Positions 1 through 7,947 of a stretch of 56,706 nucleotides of DNA are shown here, one piece after another. The stretch is from Pseudomonadota bacterium (lineage in GTDB: Bacteria > Pseudomonadota > Gammaproteobacteria > Xanthomonadales > Rhodanobacteraceae), in NCBI GenBank assembly GCA_021818335.1, contig JAKAEJ010000005.1:1-56706 (forward strand), given 5' to 3'. A program made the translations under genes and the position numbers. A model generated the notes under the pieces. The model had not been told where the DNA came from. It made no database searches and saw only the letters and a program-made list of their open reading frames with translations. The number at the start of each line of letters is the position of its first letter. Position 1 is the stretch's first letter.

Positions 1-345
1 GAGGGGACGCGTCGCCCATTCCGCGCTCTGGTGCCGTGGCATGTTGCGCGCCTGGCTCGACGGCTCCATGCGCAGATCGCCGAGGTCAACGAACTCATCG
101 AAAAAGTCGATGGAACGCTGCAGTTGACCGGGGACACCTGGCTGGCCCGCGTTCACGCTTCGGCGCGGGATGCACTCGGTGTCTCCGGAATGGCGGCGGC
201 GCTGGAGCGCAAGCTCGCGCTGATGCGCGAGACCTACCGCGCCCTGTATGACGAGGCAACGAGTCTGCGTGCCACCGCCCTGGAGGTCACAATCGTCGCC
301 TTGATCGCGCTGGAGATTGTCCTCGCGATCACCACGCGTCGATAG
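1..345 (+). CDS. RMD1/DUF155-like membrane protein, C-terminal fragment
   Basis: The reading frame is open from base 1, so the gene begins upstream of the window; about 114 C-terminal residues are visible. They form a long Arg/Glu/Leu-rich amphipathic helix (ARLARRLHAQIAEVNELIEK, then LERKLALMRETYRALYDEA) followed by one hydrophobic segment, LEVTIVALIALEIVLAI, and a short basic tail TTRR. This coiled-coil plus C-terminal anchor with an LEv-I-LIa-E core is the usual ending of RMD1/YagE (DUF155) proteins, whose role is poorly defined in bacteria. It converges on dxs with an 18-base gap. The family call rests on the tail only; any tail-anchored coiled-coil protein could look similar. Confidence 0.45.
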   Translation, partial: EGTRRPFRALVPWHVARLARRLHAQIAEVNELIEKVDGTLQLTGDTWLARVHASARDALGVSGMAAALERKLALMRETYRALYDEATSLRATALEVTIVALIALEIVLAITTRR

Positions 346-363
346 CGGACGGCGAGTGGGCGT

Positions 364-2256
364 TCACCCGACCTGCTGTCGGGCGGGATGGGCAGGGAGC
401 AAGGTGCCAAATCGCCTACGCACCGCCCCTTCGATGCCGGCAGGATCGAGCCCCGCCTCCGCCAGCAGTTGCTCGCGGCTGGCGTGCTCCAGGAAACGAT
501 CGGGCAGCCCCAGCTGCAGCAAGGGAATCCCCAGTCCCTCGGCCATCAACCATTCGCCCACGCCGCTGCCGGCCCCGCCTGCCACGGCGTTGTCCTCGAT
601 GGAGACGAAGGCCGCATGGAACTGTGCCAACTCCGCGAGCAACGCGGTATCGAGGGGCTTGACGAAGCGCATGTCCACCAACGTGAAGTCCAGAAGTTCA
701 GCCACCTTGGCCGCCGCCACCAGGGGCGCGCCGAATACCAGCAGCGCCACGGCCTGGCCCCGCCGACGCACAACTGCCTTGCCGATGTCCACGCCCGCGA
801 GGTCGCTTCCCGCGGCGACACTCGTTCCCACGCCACGTGGGTACCGGACCAACGCAGGACCATCGTGGCGGAATCCGGTGGACAGCAGCAGCCGGCATTC
901 GCGCTCGTCACTGGGCGCCATGATCATCATGTTGGGGATTGCGCGCGCGTAGCTGAGGTCGAAGCTCCCGGCGTGAGTTGGTCCATCGGGGCCGACGACA
1001 CCCGCGCGGTCCACTGCAAACAGGACCGGCAGGTTCTGCAACGCCACGTCATGCACGAGCTGGTCATAGGCGCGCTGCAGGAACGTGGAGTAGATCGCGA
1101 CAACTGGTTTGGTGCCCTCGCAGGCCATGCCCGCAGCCAGGGTCACGGCGTGTTGCTCGGCAATGCCGACATCGAAATAGCGCTGCGGGTATTCCCGCGA
1201 GAAGCGCACCAGACCCGATCCCTCGCGCATGGCTGGCGTGATGCCGACCAGTCGGTCGTCGGCCTTGGCCATGTCGCAGAGCCAGTCGCCAAATACGTCG
1301 GTGAAGGTCGCCTTGCCCGGGGGTTTGGCCTGAACCCCGCGCGCGGGATCGAAGGGTCCGACTGCGTGGTACTCGATCTGCGCCTTCTCGGCCGGCTCGT
1401 AGCCCTTCCCTTTGGTCGTGATGACATGCAGCAATTGCGGTCCAGGGAGTTCCCGGATGGTTCGCAGCGAATGCAGCAACTGGGGCAGATCATGCCCGTC
1501 GATGGGGCCGCTGTAGTGGAAGCCGAGCTCCTCGAACAAGGTGGAGGGCACGAACATGCCCTTCGCATGCTCCTCCCAGCGCTTGACGGCGCGACCGATC
1601 AGGCTGCGGCGCGGCATGGCGCGTTTGGCGCGCTCGCGCAGGGCATTCAGGCGGCGGCTGACAAGCAGGCGCGCGAGCATCTTGGTGAGGCCGCCGACGT
1701 TCTCGCTGATGGACATGCCGTTGTCGTTGAGCACGACAAGCAGGTCGGGCTCGACGTCGCCCCCGTGATTCAGCGCCTCGTAGGCCATGCCGGCCGTCAT
1801 CGCGCCATCCCCGATGACGGCGACGACGCGCCTCGCTTCGCCCGCGCGCTGGGCGGCAAGCGCCATGCCCAGAGCCGCGGAAATCGAGGTCGATGAATGG
1901 CCGACGCCGAACGTGTCGTAGGCGCTCTCGTCACGCCGCGGGAACGGAGCGAGGCCGTCCTTCTGCTTGATGCTGGTGATGCGGTCGGCGCGTCCGGTCA
2001 GGATCTTGTGCGGGTAGCCCTGGTGGCCGACGTCCCAGACCAGCCGATCCCGGGGAGTGTCGAATAGGTAGTGCAGGGCAACCGTCAGTTCAACAACGCC
2101 GAGATTGGCGCCGAAATGGCCACCTGAAGTGGCCACGGACGCAATGAGGTAACGACGCAATTCCTCGGCAATAACCGGCAGGTCGGCCTCGGGGCAAAGG
2201 CGCAAATCCTCCGGCGTGCCAATCCGCGAGAGATGAGGGAAAAGGGTGGCGTCCAT
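364..2256 (-). CDS. dxs: 1-deoxy-D-xylulose-5-phosphate synthase
   Basis: Thiamine-diphosphate enzyme condensing pyruvate and glyceraldehyde 3-phosphate, the first step of the MEP isoprenoid pathway; cytosolic. The 630-residue product is of normal family length. It has [19 protein letters not shown] near the N terminus, [15 protein letters not shown], the ThDP/Mg motif [16 protein letters not shown] ending in NDN, the transketolase middle domain with [17 protein letters not shown], and a C-terminal transketolase domain with [16 protein letters not shown]. The frame stays open 90 codons upstream, but family similarity starts at ATG 2256 ([15 protein letters not shown]). No clear Shine-Dalgarno is visible there. 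It follows the sigma/anti-sigma pair on the same strand after 94 bases; I see no functional link. Confidence 0.97.
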   Translation of the reverse strand: MDATLFPHLSRIGTPEDLRLCPEADLPVIAEELRRYLIASVATSGGHFGANLGVVELTVALHYLFDTPRDRLVWDVGHQGYPHKILTGRADRITSIKQKDGLAPFPRRDESAYDTFGVGHSSTSISAALGMALAAQRAGEARRVVAVIGDGAMTAGMAYEALNHGGDVEPDLLVVLNDNGMSISENVGGLTKMLARLLVSRRLNALRERAKRAMPRRSLIGRAVKRWEEHAKGMFVPSTLFEELGFHYSGPIDGHDLPQLLHSLRTIRELPGPQLLHVITTKGKGYEPAEKAQIEYHAVGPFDPARGVQAKPPGKATFTDVFGDWLCDMAKADDRLVGITPAMREGSGLVRFSREYPQRYFDVGIAEQHAVTLAAGMACEGTKPVVAIYSTFLQRAYDQLVHDVALQNLPVLFAVDRAGVVGPDGPTHAGSFDLSYARAIPNMMIMAPSDERECRLLLSTGFRHDGPALVRYPRGVGTSVAAGSDLAGVDIGKAVVRRRGQAVALLVFGAPLVAAAKVAELLDFTLVDMRFVKPLDTALLAELAQFHAAFVSIEDNAVAGGAGSGVGEWLMAEGLGIPLLQLGLPDRFLEHASREQLLAEAGLDPAGIEGAVRRRFGTLLPAHPARQQVG

Positions 2257-2350
2257 CAGGAGACCATTGTCGAACCCGGGCAAGCCCTCGGCAAGTAACC
2301 CGGCGCGAGGCGGGCCGATCCGACCGGCAACGGGCTTCGATTCCCATGCA

Positions 2351-2557
2351 TCAACGCGGGTCGCCCTCTTCGCGCTGGTGCTCCCGCCATTGCCGCAGCG
2401 CGCCGCGCAGGACCAGGGTCTGCTTCTCGAAGCGATGGCAAGCGCGGCAGGTGAGGATGTGCACGCGCACGGCGAGGCGCTCGCCCAACGACAGCGAGCG
2501 GTCCTCGCGAGCCAGCAGCAGGCCACTGATGTCGCGGCAGCTGTTGGGGATTTTCAT
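2351..2557 (-). CDS. small zinc-finger (zf-HC2/ZAS) anti-sigma candidate
   Basis: A 68-residue soluble protein with no membrane segment. It contains H33-ILT-C37-RA-C40, the H-x3-C-x2-C zinc motif of ZAS-type anti-sigma factors, plus Cys7. Its ATG overlaps the TGA of the upstream ECF sigma gene (ATGA at 2557-2554), the usual translational coupling of a sigma factor and its antagonist. I infer that it holds the sigma factor inactive and releases it when the Cys/His zinc site meets a metal or oxidant. It is shorter than most ZAS proteins and lacks the usual transmembrane anchor, so it would act in the cytoplasm. It could also be a non-inhibitory zinc-ribbon partner. Confidence 0.7.
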   Translation of the reverse strand: MKIPNSCRDISGLLLAREDRSLSLGERLAVRVHILTCRACHRFEKQTLVLRGALRQWREHQREEGDPR

Positions 2558-3138
2558 GATGTGTGATCTCCGAACCAGTTCTGTTGCAGGCACTCGCGCA
2601 AACGAAGCCGCGCACGGTGCAGCAGGATCCAGAGATTGGTCGAAGCGATGCCCAGTTCCTGACAGATCGTCGCGCTGTCGATTTCCAGCCATTCGCGCAT
2701 CAGGAAGACGCGGCCCTGGCGGGCGGGTAGCTGCTCCATGCAGGCCTCCAGGACGGCAAAAAACTGCTCGCGCTGGAGCTCGCCGCAGGGATCGGTCCAT
2801 GGCTCCGGCATCTCTTGGAAATGCCCGTCCCGCCGATAGAGGAGGGTCTCGAGTTCATCCGCGTCATCGTCGCCCGCATCCGCAAGGGTCGGTTCGCGTG
2901 TGTGGTGCCTGAGCTGATCCAGGACCTTGTGCTTGAGAATGCCGACCACCCATGTCTTCAGCTGGGCTGTCCCCCGGTACCGTTGCGCTCCCTGCAGTGC
3001 GGCGAGCAGAGTCTCGGAGACGGCGTCCTCCGCCCATGCTGCGTTGCGCAATTGCAGTTGGGCCAAGCGCAGCAGCGACGGGCGCAGGGCCTCTAGGTGG
3101 CGCGCGAGTGATGCGATATCCGGTGCGTTTTCACTCAT
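2554..3138 (-). CDS. ECF-type RNA polymerase sigma factor
   Basis: A 194-residue sigma-70 family protein made of region 2 and region 4 only. Region 2 is at about residues 20-90 (RNAAWAEDAVSETLLAALQG, TQLKTWVVGILKHKVLDQLR-like core) and region 4 at about 125-185 (LPARQGRVFLMREWLEIDSA, then ICQELGIASTNLWILLHRAR, a helix-turn-helix). The linker holds an acidic stretch, DAGDDDADELE. The start at ATG 3138 has GGAG about 8 bases upstream. It is coupled by an ATGA overlap to the zinc-finger gene downstream and diverges from the bufferin operon across 162 bases, so its likely target is that operon, as is known for other DUF2282/DUF692 loci driven by ECF factors. Confidence 0.93.
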   Translation of the reverse strand: MSENAPDIASLARHLEALRPSLLRLAQLQLRNAAWAEDAVSETLLAALQGAQRYRGTAQLKTWVVGILKHKVLDQLRHHTREPTLADAGDDDADELETLLYRRDGHFQEMPEPWTDPCGELQREQFFAVLEACMEQLPARQGRVFLMREWLEIDSATICQELGIASTNLWILLHRARLRLRECLQQNWFGDHTS

Positions 3139-3174
3139 GGCGAAGCTCCATGTGAGATGCGGTGCATCGGGTGG

Positions 3175-3200
3175 TGTAAGGATTTCCGGAGTTGGCCGAC
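3175..3200 (+). promoter_or_regulatory. candidate ECF promoter for the bufferin operon
   Basis: In the divergent spacer, TGTAAGGA at 3175-3182 and CGAC at 3197-3200 are separated so that GTAAGG and CGAC lie 15 bases apart. This resembles the -35 GTAA.. / -10 CGA. layout of ECF-controlled metal-stress promoters. It points toward the bufferin gene and would give a leader of about 95 bases. No sigma-70 -10 box competes with it nearby. The assignment is a guess from one sequence. Confidence 0.3.
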
Positions 3201-3300
3201 AGAAGGTCGCGCGGCATTGAACCACAGGCCCGCAACCGGCCGGTGAAATTCGCCACCGTAGGCCGGTCAACCTTTCAAACGACTTACGGAGATTATCGTC

Positions 3301-3636
3301 ATGACCAAGCAGAACTTGTTGAGCATCGCTGCCGCTTCCTTGATTGCCGCCGGCGCGCTGGCCACTGCTCCCGCCGCGCAGGCGGGGACGATGGGCAAGT
3401 GCTTCGGTATCGCCACCGCGCATCACAACGACTGTGCGGGACTGTCCGGGATGCATTCCTGCAAGGGTCAGAGCCCCAACAACTACAATCCAGGCGACTT
3501 CCGCGTGGTGCCGACGGGGACCTGCGAGAAGCTGGGTGGCCTGGACATGGCCCAGGCACAGGCCCTGCTGAAGAGTCCGGCCAAAGTGAAGGCATTCGAG
3601 GCCAAGATGGCCGCCAAGGCCATCTCCAAGGCCTGA
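3301..3636 (+). CDS. bufA1: DUF2282 bufferin precursor (BufA1-like)
   Basis: A 111-residue secreted peptide precursor. It has a Sec signal peptide (MTKQNLLSIAAASLIAAGAL, cleavage after AQA-28) and a core with four cysteines at 34, 45, 54 and 75 in the bufferin pattern: GKCFGIATAHHNDCAG, HSCKGQSPNNYNPGDF and PTGTCEKLGG. Bufferins are peptides whose cysteines are modified by a DUF692 enzyme and which then buffer copper or related metals in the periplasm. GGAG at 3288-3291 is well spaced from ATG 3301. The DUF692 and DUF2063 genes follow. Unusual is a Lys/Ala-rich tail of about 30 residues after the last Cys motif. The metal is not shown by the sequence. Confidence 0.9.
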   Translation: MTKQNLLSIAAASLIAAGALATAPAAQAGTMGKCFGIATAHHNDCAGLSGMHSCKGQSPNNYNPGDFRVVPTGTCEKLGGLDMAQAQALLKSPAKVKAFEAKMAAKAISKA

Positions 3637-3659
3637 TCGAGTCGCCTCCGCGCCGTGTG

Positions 3660-3682
3660 CTGCGTGCCGACGCGGCACGCGG
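3660..3682 (+). promoter_or_regulatory. intercistronic hairpin between bufA1 and bufB
   Basis: GCGTGCCG (3662-3669) pairs perfectly with CGGCACGC (3673-3680) around a 3-base loop, extended by one T-G and one C-G pair to 10 bp. It lies 24 bases after the bufferin stop codon and about 70 bases before the DUF692 start. No T-run follows, so it is not a normal intrinsic terminator. I infer that it stabilises the 3' end of the bufferin message or attenuates the downstream genes, letting the peptide be made in excess over its modifying enzyme. Confidence 0.5.
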
Positions 3683-3750
3683 TCGCGGCGCAGGGGGCTA
3701 TACGCGCGCCGCGCGAAGCGGGCGCGCGCAACTGCAGGAATGGCGGGTTC

Positions 3751-4656
3751 ATGAACATCCAGTCCACGGCACGCGCCGGCATCGGTCTGCGCCAGCCGCA
3801 TTACCGGGCTTTTCGCGAAGGCTGGCCATCGGTCGGCTTCGTCGAGGTGCACTCGGAAAATTTCTTCAATCCCCACGACGCCGCTGCCCAGGTGCTGGCG
3901 GCGGTCCGAGCGGACTATGCCGTGAGCCTCCACGGCGTGGGACTGGCGCTGGGTTCCGCGTGCGGCCTGGATGAAGATCATCTGGAACACCTGGCCGCGC
4001 TCGTGGCGCGTTGCCAACCGGTGCGCGTGTCCGACCACGCCTGCTTCGCGCGCGCGCCCTTGGGGGATATCGGCATCGTGCATGCCAACGACCTGCTGCC
4101 CGTGGCGTTTACGCGGGGCGCCCTGGAGATTTTCGTCGCCAACGTCCAGCGCGTGCAGGATCGTCTGCAGCAGCCCATCCTGGTCGAAAATCTCAGCAGC
4201 TATCTGGATTTCAGCGAGCGCGACTTCAACGAGCCCGGGTTTTTCGCGGAACTGACGCGGCGCAGCGGTTGCGGCCTGCTGCTGGACATCAACAACCTCA
4301 TGGTCAACGCGCTGAACGCCGGTACGGAGGATGCGCAGGTTACCGTATGTGCCTGGCTGGACGAGCTGGCGCACGGCATGCCGGCCGCCGCGATCGGCGA
4401 GATCCATCTGGCTGGGCATAGCCGCCAGCAGGGGCTGATCATCGATGATCATTCGTGCGTGGTGTCGGCGCCGGTCTGGCAGGCGTATGCGTATGCACTG
4501 AACTTGTTTGGGCCACTGCCGACGCTGATCGAATGGGATACCGAACTACCCGAACTGGAGATCCTGTTGGGTGAGGCTGCCAAGGCGCAGGACTTGCTCG
4601 ACGCCGCAGAGGCCAGGCGCGACGTTGTCGCTCACGCCACCGAGGCCGTGCCATGA
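3751..4656 (+). CDS. bufB: DUF692 MNIO family peptide-modifying enzyme (BufB)
   Basis: A 301-residue TIM-barrel protein of the DUF692 family, now called multinuclear non-heme iron oxygenases, which oxidatively modify cysteines of RiPP precursors. Metal-site segments are visible in order: VGFVEVHSENFF, VSLHGVGLALG, RVSDHACFA, ILVENLSSYL, LLLDINNLMVNA, GEIHLAGH, IIDDHSCVV and LIEWDTELPE. ATG 3751 is chosen because family similarity begins at MNIQSTARAGIGLRQPHY; the frame is open further upstream. Its end overlaps the DUF2063 gene by ATGA at 4653-4656. By context it modifies the bufferin encoded just upstream; this is inferred from known bufferin loci. Confidence 0.93.
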   Translation: MNIQSTARAGIGLRQPHYRAFREGWPSVGFVEVHSENFFNPHDAAAQVLAAVRADYAVSLHGVGLALGSACGLDEDHLEHLAALVARCQPVRVSDHACFARAPLGDIGIVHANDLLPVAFTRGALEIFVANVQRVQDRLQQPILVENLSSYLDFSERDFNEPGFFAELTRRSGCGLLLDINNLMVNALNAGTEDAQVTVCAWLDELAHGMPAAAIGEIHLAGHSRQQGLIIDDHSCVVSAPVWQAYAYALNLFGPLPTLIEWDTELPELEILLGEAAKAQDLLDAAEARRDVVAHATEAVP

Positions 4657-5510
4657 ACCGCGGTGTGCCGACGACGCCCGACGTGCCGCCGGGTGCGCGC
4701 GCCAGCCAACGGGAAGCGATTCGCCAGAAGATCCTCCTGCAGGCACTGTTTGCGCCACTGCCCGACGCGGCGCCGCCGGCGGCACTGGGGGTCGTCCAGC
4801 GGGGCGCCCGCTGGACCGCGGGTCTGGCGGCATACCGCGCCAACGGGCTCGAGCATGCCCGCATCGCGCTGCATGCGCAGTTTCCGACGGTGCTTGCCAT
4901 GTTGGGCGAGGAGGCATTCGACGCAGTGGCCGCGCGTTACTGGATGACACGACCGCCACGGGTGGGCGATCTGGCGCACGTCGGCACGGATTTTCCGCAA
5001 TGTCTCGAAGCGCAGCCAGAGCTGGTCGCGTGGCCCTGGTTGGGCGACAGCGCGCGACTGGACCTGGCGCGCTGGCAGGTGCTTTTCGCCGCACCGGCGC
5101 AATTGGCGGCGGCAGACCTGCAGCGGCTGGCCACGATGGATCCCGCGCAGCTACGCGTGGTGCTTGCGGCGGGAAGCTGCCTGATCGACTCGCGCTGGCC
5201 CTTGCATCGGTTGTGGTGGCTGCATCAGACCCCGCAGCCCGATGCCGATGCGCTGCGCGCCGCGTTGTGCGGGCCGGGCGAGGCGGTGTGGGTATGGCGC
5301 GAAGGGATGCTGGCGGACTGCCGCGCGCTGCCCGCTGCCGAAGCTGAATGGCTGCGTGCGCTTGGCGCCGGCACGCTGGGCGACGCCTTGCAGGGCCTGG
5401 ACGCGGCTTTCGATGTGACCGCGTGGCTGCAGCAGGCCGTCACGCACGGCTGGATCGATCACGTAGAGCCCTTGTCGGACGTCGCATGTGACGCCGATCC
5501 CACCACCTGA
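4653..5510 (+). CDS. bufC: DUF2063 protein (BufC-type partner of MNIO enzyme)
   Basis: A 285-residue protein with an N-terminal DUF2063 domain, once called a putative DNA-binding domain (about residues 20-115). The domain shows LAAYRANGLEHARIALHAQF followed by VLAMLGEEAFDAVAARY, the family hallmark. The C-terminal half is Trp/Leu/Ala-rich and variable. In studied systems DUF2063-type proteins bind the precursor peptide and present it to the DUF692 enzyme. Translation is coupled to bufB by an ATGA overlap. I see no helix-turn-helix that would support a regulator, so the partner role is the better reading. Confidence 0.88.
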   Translation: MNRGVPTTPDVPPGARASQREAIRQKILLQALFAPLPDAAPPAALGVVQRGARWTAGLAAYRANGLEHARIALHAQFPTVLAMLGEEAFDAVAARYWMTRPPRVGDLAHVGTDFPQCLEAQPELVAWPWLGDSARLDLARWQVLFAAPAQLAAADLQRLATMDPAQLRVVLAAGSCLIDSRWPLHRLWWLHQTPQPDADALRAALCGPGEAVWVWREGMLADCRALPAAEAEWLRALGAGTLGDALQGLDAAFDVTAWLQQAVTHGWIDHVEPLSDVACDADPTT

Positions 5511-5523
5511 CCGGAGTCTTGCC

Positions 5524-6051
5524 ATGACCGCTTTGCCCGCAACACCCGCCGTGTCACGAATCCTCGACGCCAGTCGCCGTAGCTGGCGCTTGGTGGAGAG
5601 AGCACTCGAGTGGCTTCAGAACCCCACGCTGCTGGCTGCACGTGTTTATGTTGCCTACGTGTTCCTGGAATCAGGCCTGCAGAGTCTGCGCGACTGGTCG
5701 TCCACGCTTTGGCTGTATGCGAACTGCTTCCAGGTGCCCGTGCTGCCGCCGGTGGTAGCCGCCGTGGCAGGCACGGCCGGCGAGATCGTGCTGCCGCCGC
5801 TGCTTGCATTGGGCTTGTTCGGGCGCTTCGGTGCGCTGGGCCTTTTCGTGGTCAATGCGGTGGCACTGCTGTCCTATCTGCACACGCAGCAGGTTGCGTT
5901 GACCGCCATCGGCTCGCACCTCAACGTGGCTGTGATGTTTCACTTGATCTGGGGGCTGCTGGCACTGATCACGGCGCTGTGGGGGCCGGGTCGCTGGTCG
6001 CTGGACGCCTGGTGGTCCCGCCGGGGCCGTCGTGCTTTGTCCCCTGCCTGA
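5524..6051 (+). CDS. DoxX family inner-membrane protein (BufD-like)
   Basis: A 176-residue protein with about four hydrophobic segments: around LLAARVYVAYVFLESGL, then VVAAVAGTAGEIVLPPLLAL, FGALGLFVVNAVALLSYL and VMFHLIWGLLALITALW. This is the DoxX four-helix pattern. ATG 5524 has a GGAG six to eight bases upstream and lies 13 bases after the DUF2063 stop, so it is the fourth operon member. DoxX proteins often end DUF2282/DUF692/DUF2063 operons; the function is unknown, possibly a redox link to the quinone pool for cysteine or metal chemistry. Confidence 0.85.
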   Translation: MTALPATPAVSRILDASRRSWRLVERALEWLQNPTLLAARVYVAYVFLESGLQSLRDWSSTLWLYANCFQVPVLPPVVAAVAGTAGEIVLPPLLALGLFGRFGALGLFVVNAVALLSYLHTQQVALTAIGSHLNVAVMFHLIWGLLALITALWGPGRWSLDAWWSRRGRRALSPA

Positions 6052-6203
6052 GCGCGCTCGCCGCTTCCGGTCTGCGCCCAGGCCGGATGGGCTTCGCCTG
6101 CCCGGTTGGGCATGCCGCTGGCGGGTACTCGTGACGCTGCGCTGGACGCCGATCCCCGGGACCGGGGTCCGAGGCTGCGGCCGCGTGGCGATGGGCTAGA
6201 GAA

Positions 6204-6872
6204 TCACTGCGGCCGACGGTGACGCGGCAGGTGGCCGACCAGAAACTCCATCTGGTCGGCCAGGATGTTGCGGTTGGACAGGATCAGGTGTTCCACCCAG
6301 CTCGGTCGGTAGGGGACGGCCAGCAGCGGCATATTCGCGAGCTGGGGCGTGCGATTGCCCTTGCGCAGGTTGCAGGCGGTGCAGGCGGTGACGACATTTT
6401 CCCACTCGTCCCGGCCTCCGCGAGAGGTCGGCACGACGTGATCCCGGGTCAGGTCGCCGCGCTGGCCTTGCTGTCCACAGTAAAGACAAACATGGCGATC
6501 ACGGGCGAATAGCGCGGCGTTGGTGAGTGCCGGCGCCGGGTCGAGCGCGTGACTGCGGCAGTGGCCCGTGCTGGCCACGATCGGGTGGAGCTCGAGGACG
6601 CTCTGGCGGCCGCTGGCGCGATTCGTGCCGCCGCGTACGGTCAGGCAGGGCGTGCCGAGTGTCCAGGCAACTGCGTCTCGCACATAAAGGCAAACGGCGT
6701 CTTGCCAACTGATCCAGTCAAGAATGCGGCCACCCGCATCCAGCGCCAGGACGCGTGTGCCGGCGTGGGGTCCCCGAACCTCGGCCCGCAGGCCGATGAC
6801 CTCGTGCATGCCTTCCTCCATCGGATGGCCGAAGTCGGCGCCGGCAAGCCCGTCGCCGTCGATTCGCAGCAT
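6204..6872 (-). CDS. HNH endonuclease family protein
   Basis: A protein of about 222 residues. The HNH domain lies in the C-terminal half: FARDRHVCLYCGQQG, then LTRDHVVPTSRGGRDEWEN and VTACTACNLRKGNRTP. Two CxxC pairs give the structural zinc and the D-H-V/N residues the catalytic metal. The N-terminal part (VLALDAGGRILDWISWQDAV) matches the extension of chromosomal housekeeping HNH proteins whose role is not known. ATG 6872 is chosen; an in-frame TTG lies at 6890, and neither has a good ribosome site. No methylase or toxin partner is adjacent, so this is not an obvious restriction or mobile-element gene. Confidence 0.85.
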   Translation of the reverse strand: MLRIDGDGLAGADFGHPMEEGMHEVIGLRAEVRGPHAGTRVLALDAGGRILDWISWQDAVCLYVRDAVAWTLGTPCLTVRGGTNRASGRQSVLELHPIVASTGHCRSHALDPAPALTNAALFARDRHVCLYCGQQGQRGDLTRDHVVPTSRGGRDEWENVVTACTACNLRKGNRTPQLANMPLLAVPYRPSWVEHLILSNRNILADQMEFLVGHLPRHRRPQ

Positions 6873-6918
6873 AAGCGAAGCGTATGACAATCGGGTATAG
6901 GCCCATGCAGGCCGGCGG

Positions 6919-7884
6919 TTAGCCCGCGTTGCCTTGCAGGGCGACCCGGCGTTCGGCGCGCGCGGCGATCAGCAGCAGGAAGACCACCACGTAGATGCTG
7001 GCGGTGCCGAGGACGTCGCCCTTGTTGCCCGTGAATCCGGCACCGTACGGGCCGCCCATGCCCTCGGCGGTGCTCCAGAGGACCAGGCTGTAGAGCGCGC
7101 CCAGCGGCATGGCGAGATCGATCAGGACCCCTGTCAGCAACGCCAGCGCCAGCGCGCTCTCGGCGAGCGCGGCGAATATCGCGAATCGTTCCACGCCGAC
7201 GCGTTCGATCACGTGCAGCACGAATTCGATGTACGCGGCGATCCAGTGCGGCTGTCCCGCGATCGAGCCCGCGAGATAGCTGCCGGCGCCGTGCAGGAAT
7301 GCCGGCTGCCACTTCCAATAGGCGTCGAATGCCCAGAGCAGGCCGAACAGGACGCGGGCCAGGACGAATTTCCAGTGGGCGGGGGCCTCCAGCGGGCCGT
7401 GGCGGAACATGGCCACGGGTCGCCAGCCATGCGTCAGCAAGACCAGGGCGAAGGCCAGCGCGTAAACGATGGCGGTCCCCGGATCGGTCGCACCCGCGGT
7501 GAAGGGGCCACCGAGGCCCCCGACGGTGCTCCACAGCCAGAGGTTGTAGAGGACGCCGACCCAGGCCAGCCGGTGCAATTGCCAGCCGCTCAGGAGCGAA
7601 AACGCCAACAGGGCTTCCAGGGCGATCGTCGCGCCAACGAACGTGTGGACCCCAAAGGCGGCCACCAGGCTCGCCATGCCGTGCCCGTACGACGCCAGCC
7701 AGCTGGGTTGTCCCGGCGCCCAGTCGGCCGCGATCATGTGCAGGAACCCGGCCCCGTAGGCGGGATCCAGGTGCAGAAGCACATTCACGAGGGTGATTGC
7801 GCCCAGCAGGAGGCGCGCCAGCCCGAGCGCCCACTCGATGCGGGTACGGTTGTCCAGTCCCAGGGTCCACGCGGTGCCACTCAT
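6919..7884 (-). CDS. DoxX-like polytopic membrane protein
   Basis: About 321 residues with roughly eight hydrophobic helices in two similar halves, for example ALGLARLLLGAITLVNVLLH, FVGATIALEALLAFSLLSG, FVLARVLFGLLWAFDAYW and LAESALALALLTGVLIDLAM. Each half has a short W-STxxGxGGP motif (LWSTVGGLGGPFTAGA and LWSTAEGMGGPYGAGF), which suggests an internal duplication of a DoxX/DoxD-type unit. I chose ATG 7884; an alternative ATG at 7911 would place the start beside the palindrome at 7918-7935. Substrate unknown; a quinone- or thiol-linked redox role is only an analogy with DoxD. Confidence 0.72.
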   Translation of the reverse strand: MSGTAWTLGLDNRTRIEWALGLARLLLGAITLVNVLLHLDPAYGAGFLHMIAADWAPGQPSWLASYGHGMASLVAAFGVHTFVGATIALEALLAFSLLSGWQLHRLAWVGVLYNLWLWSTVGGLGGPFTAGATDPGTAIVYALAFALVLLTHGWRPVAMFRHGPLEAPAHWKFVLARVLFGLLWAFDAYWKWQPAFLHGAGSYLAGSIAGQPHWIAAYIEFVLHVIERVGVERFAIFAALAESALALALLTGVLIDLAMPLGALYSLVLWSTAEGMGGPYGAGFTGNKGDVLGTASIYVVVFLLLIAARAERRVALQGNAG

Positions 7885-7917
7885 GGAGGCTTGGACCGCC
7901 CGTCCAGCCATGCGTTC

Positions 7918-7935
7918 GCTTACCGTTCGGTAAGC
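7918..7935. promoter_or_regulatory. inverted repeat, probable TetR-type operator
   Basis: GCTTACCGTTCGGTAAGC is an 18-base inverted repeat with perfect 8-base arms around TT. It lies between the stop of the GNAT gene (7948) and the start of the DoxX-like gene (7884 or 7911). The TTACCG..CGGTAA form is typical of TetR-family operators, and the 2-base centre is too tight for an RNA hairpin. No TetR gene is adjacent, so the regulator is unknown. Confidence 0.55.
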
Positions 7936-7947
7936 CGATCGTGGCAC

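Noticed and set aside
6151-6170. Terminator between the DoxX gene and the HNH gene (CCCCGG/CCGGGG)
   Set aside because: The arms allow only a short stem with a 2-base centre and no T-run; it is too weak to call.
6204-6872. HNH nuclease as part of a defence or homing element
   Set aside because: No methylase, intron, toxin or mobile gene adjoins it, and it sits among ordinary chromosomal genes.
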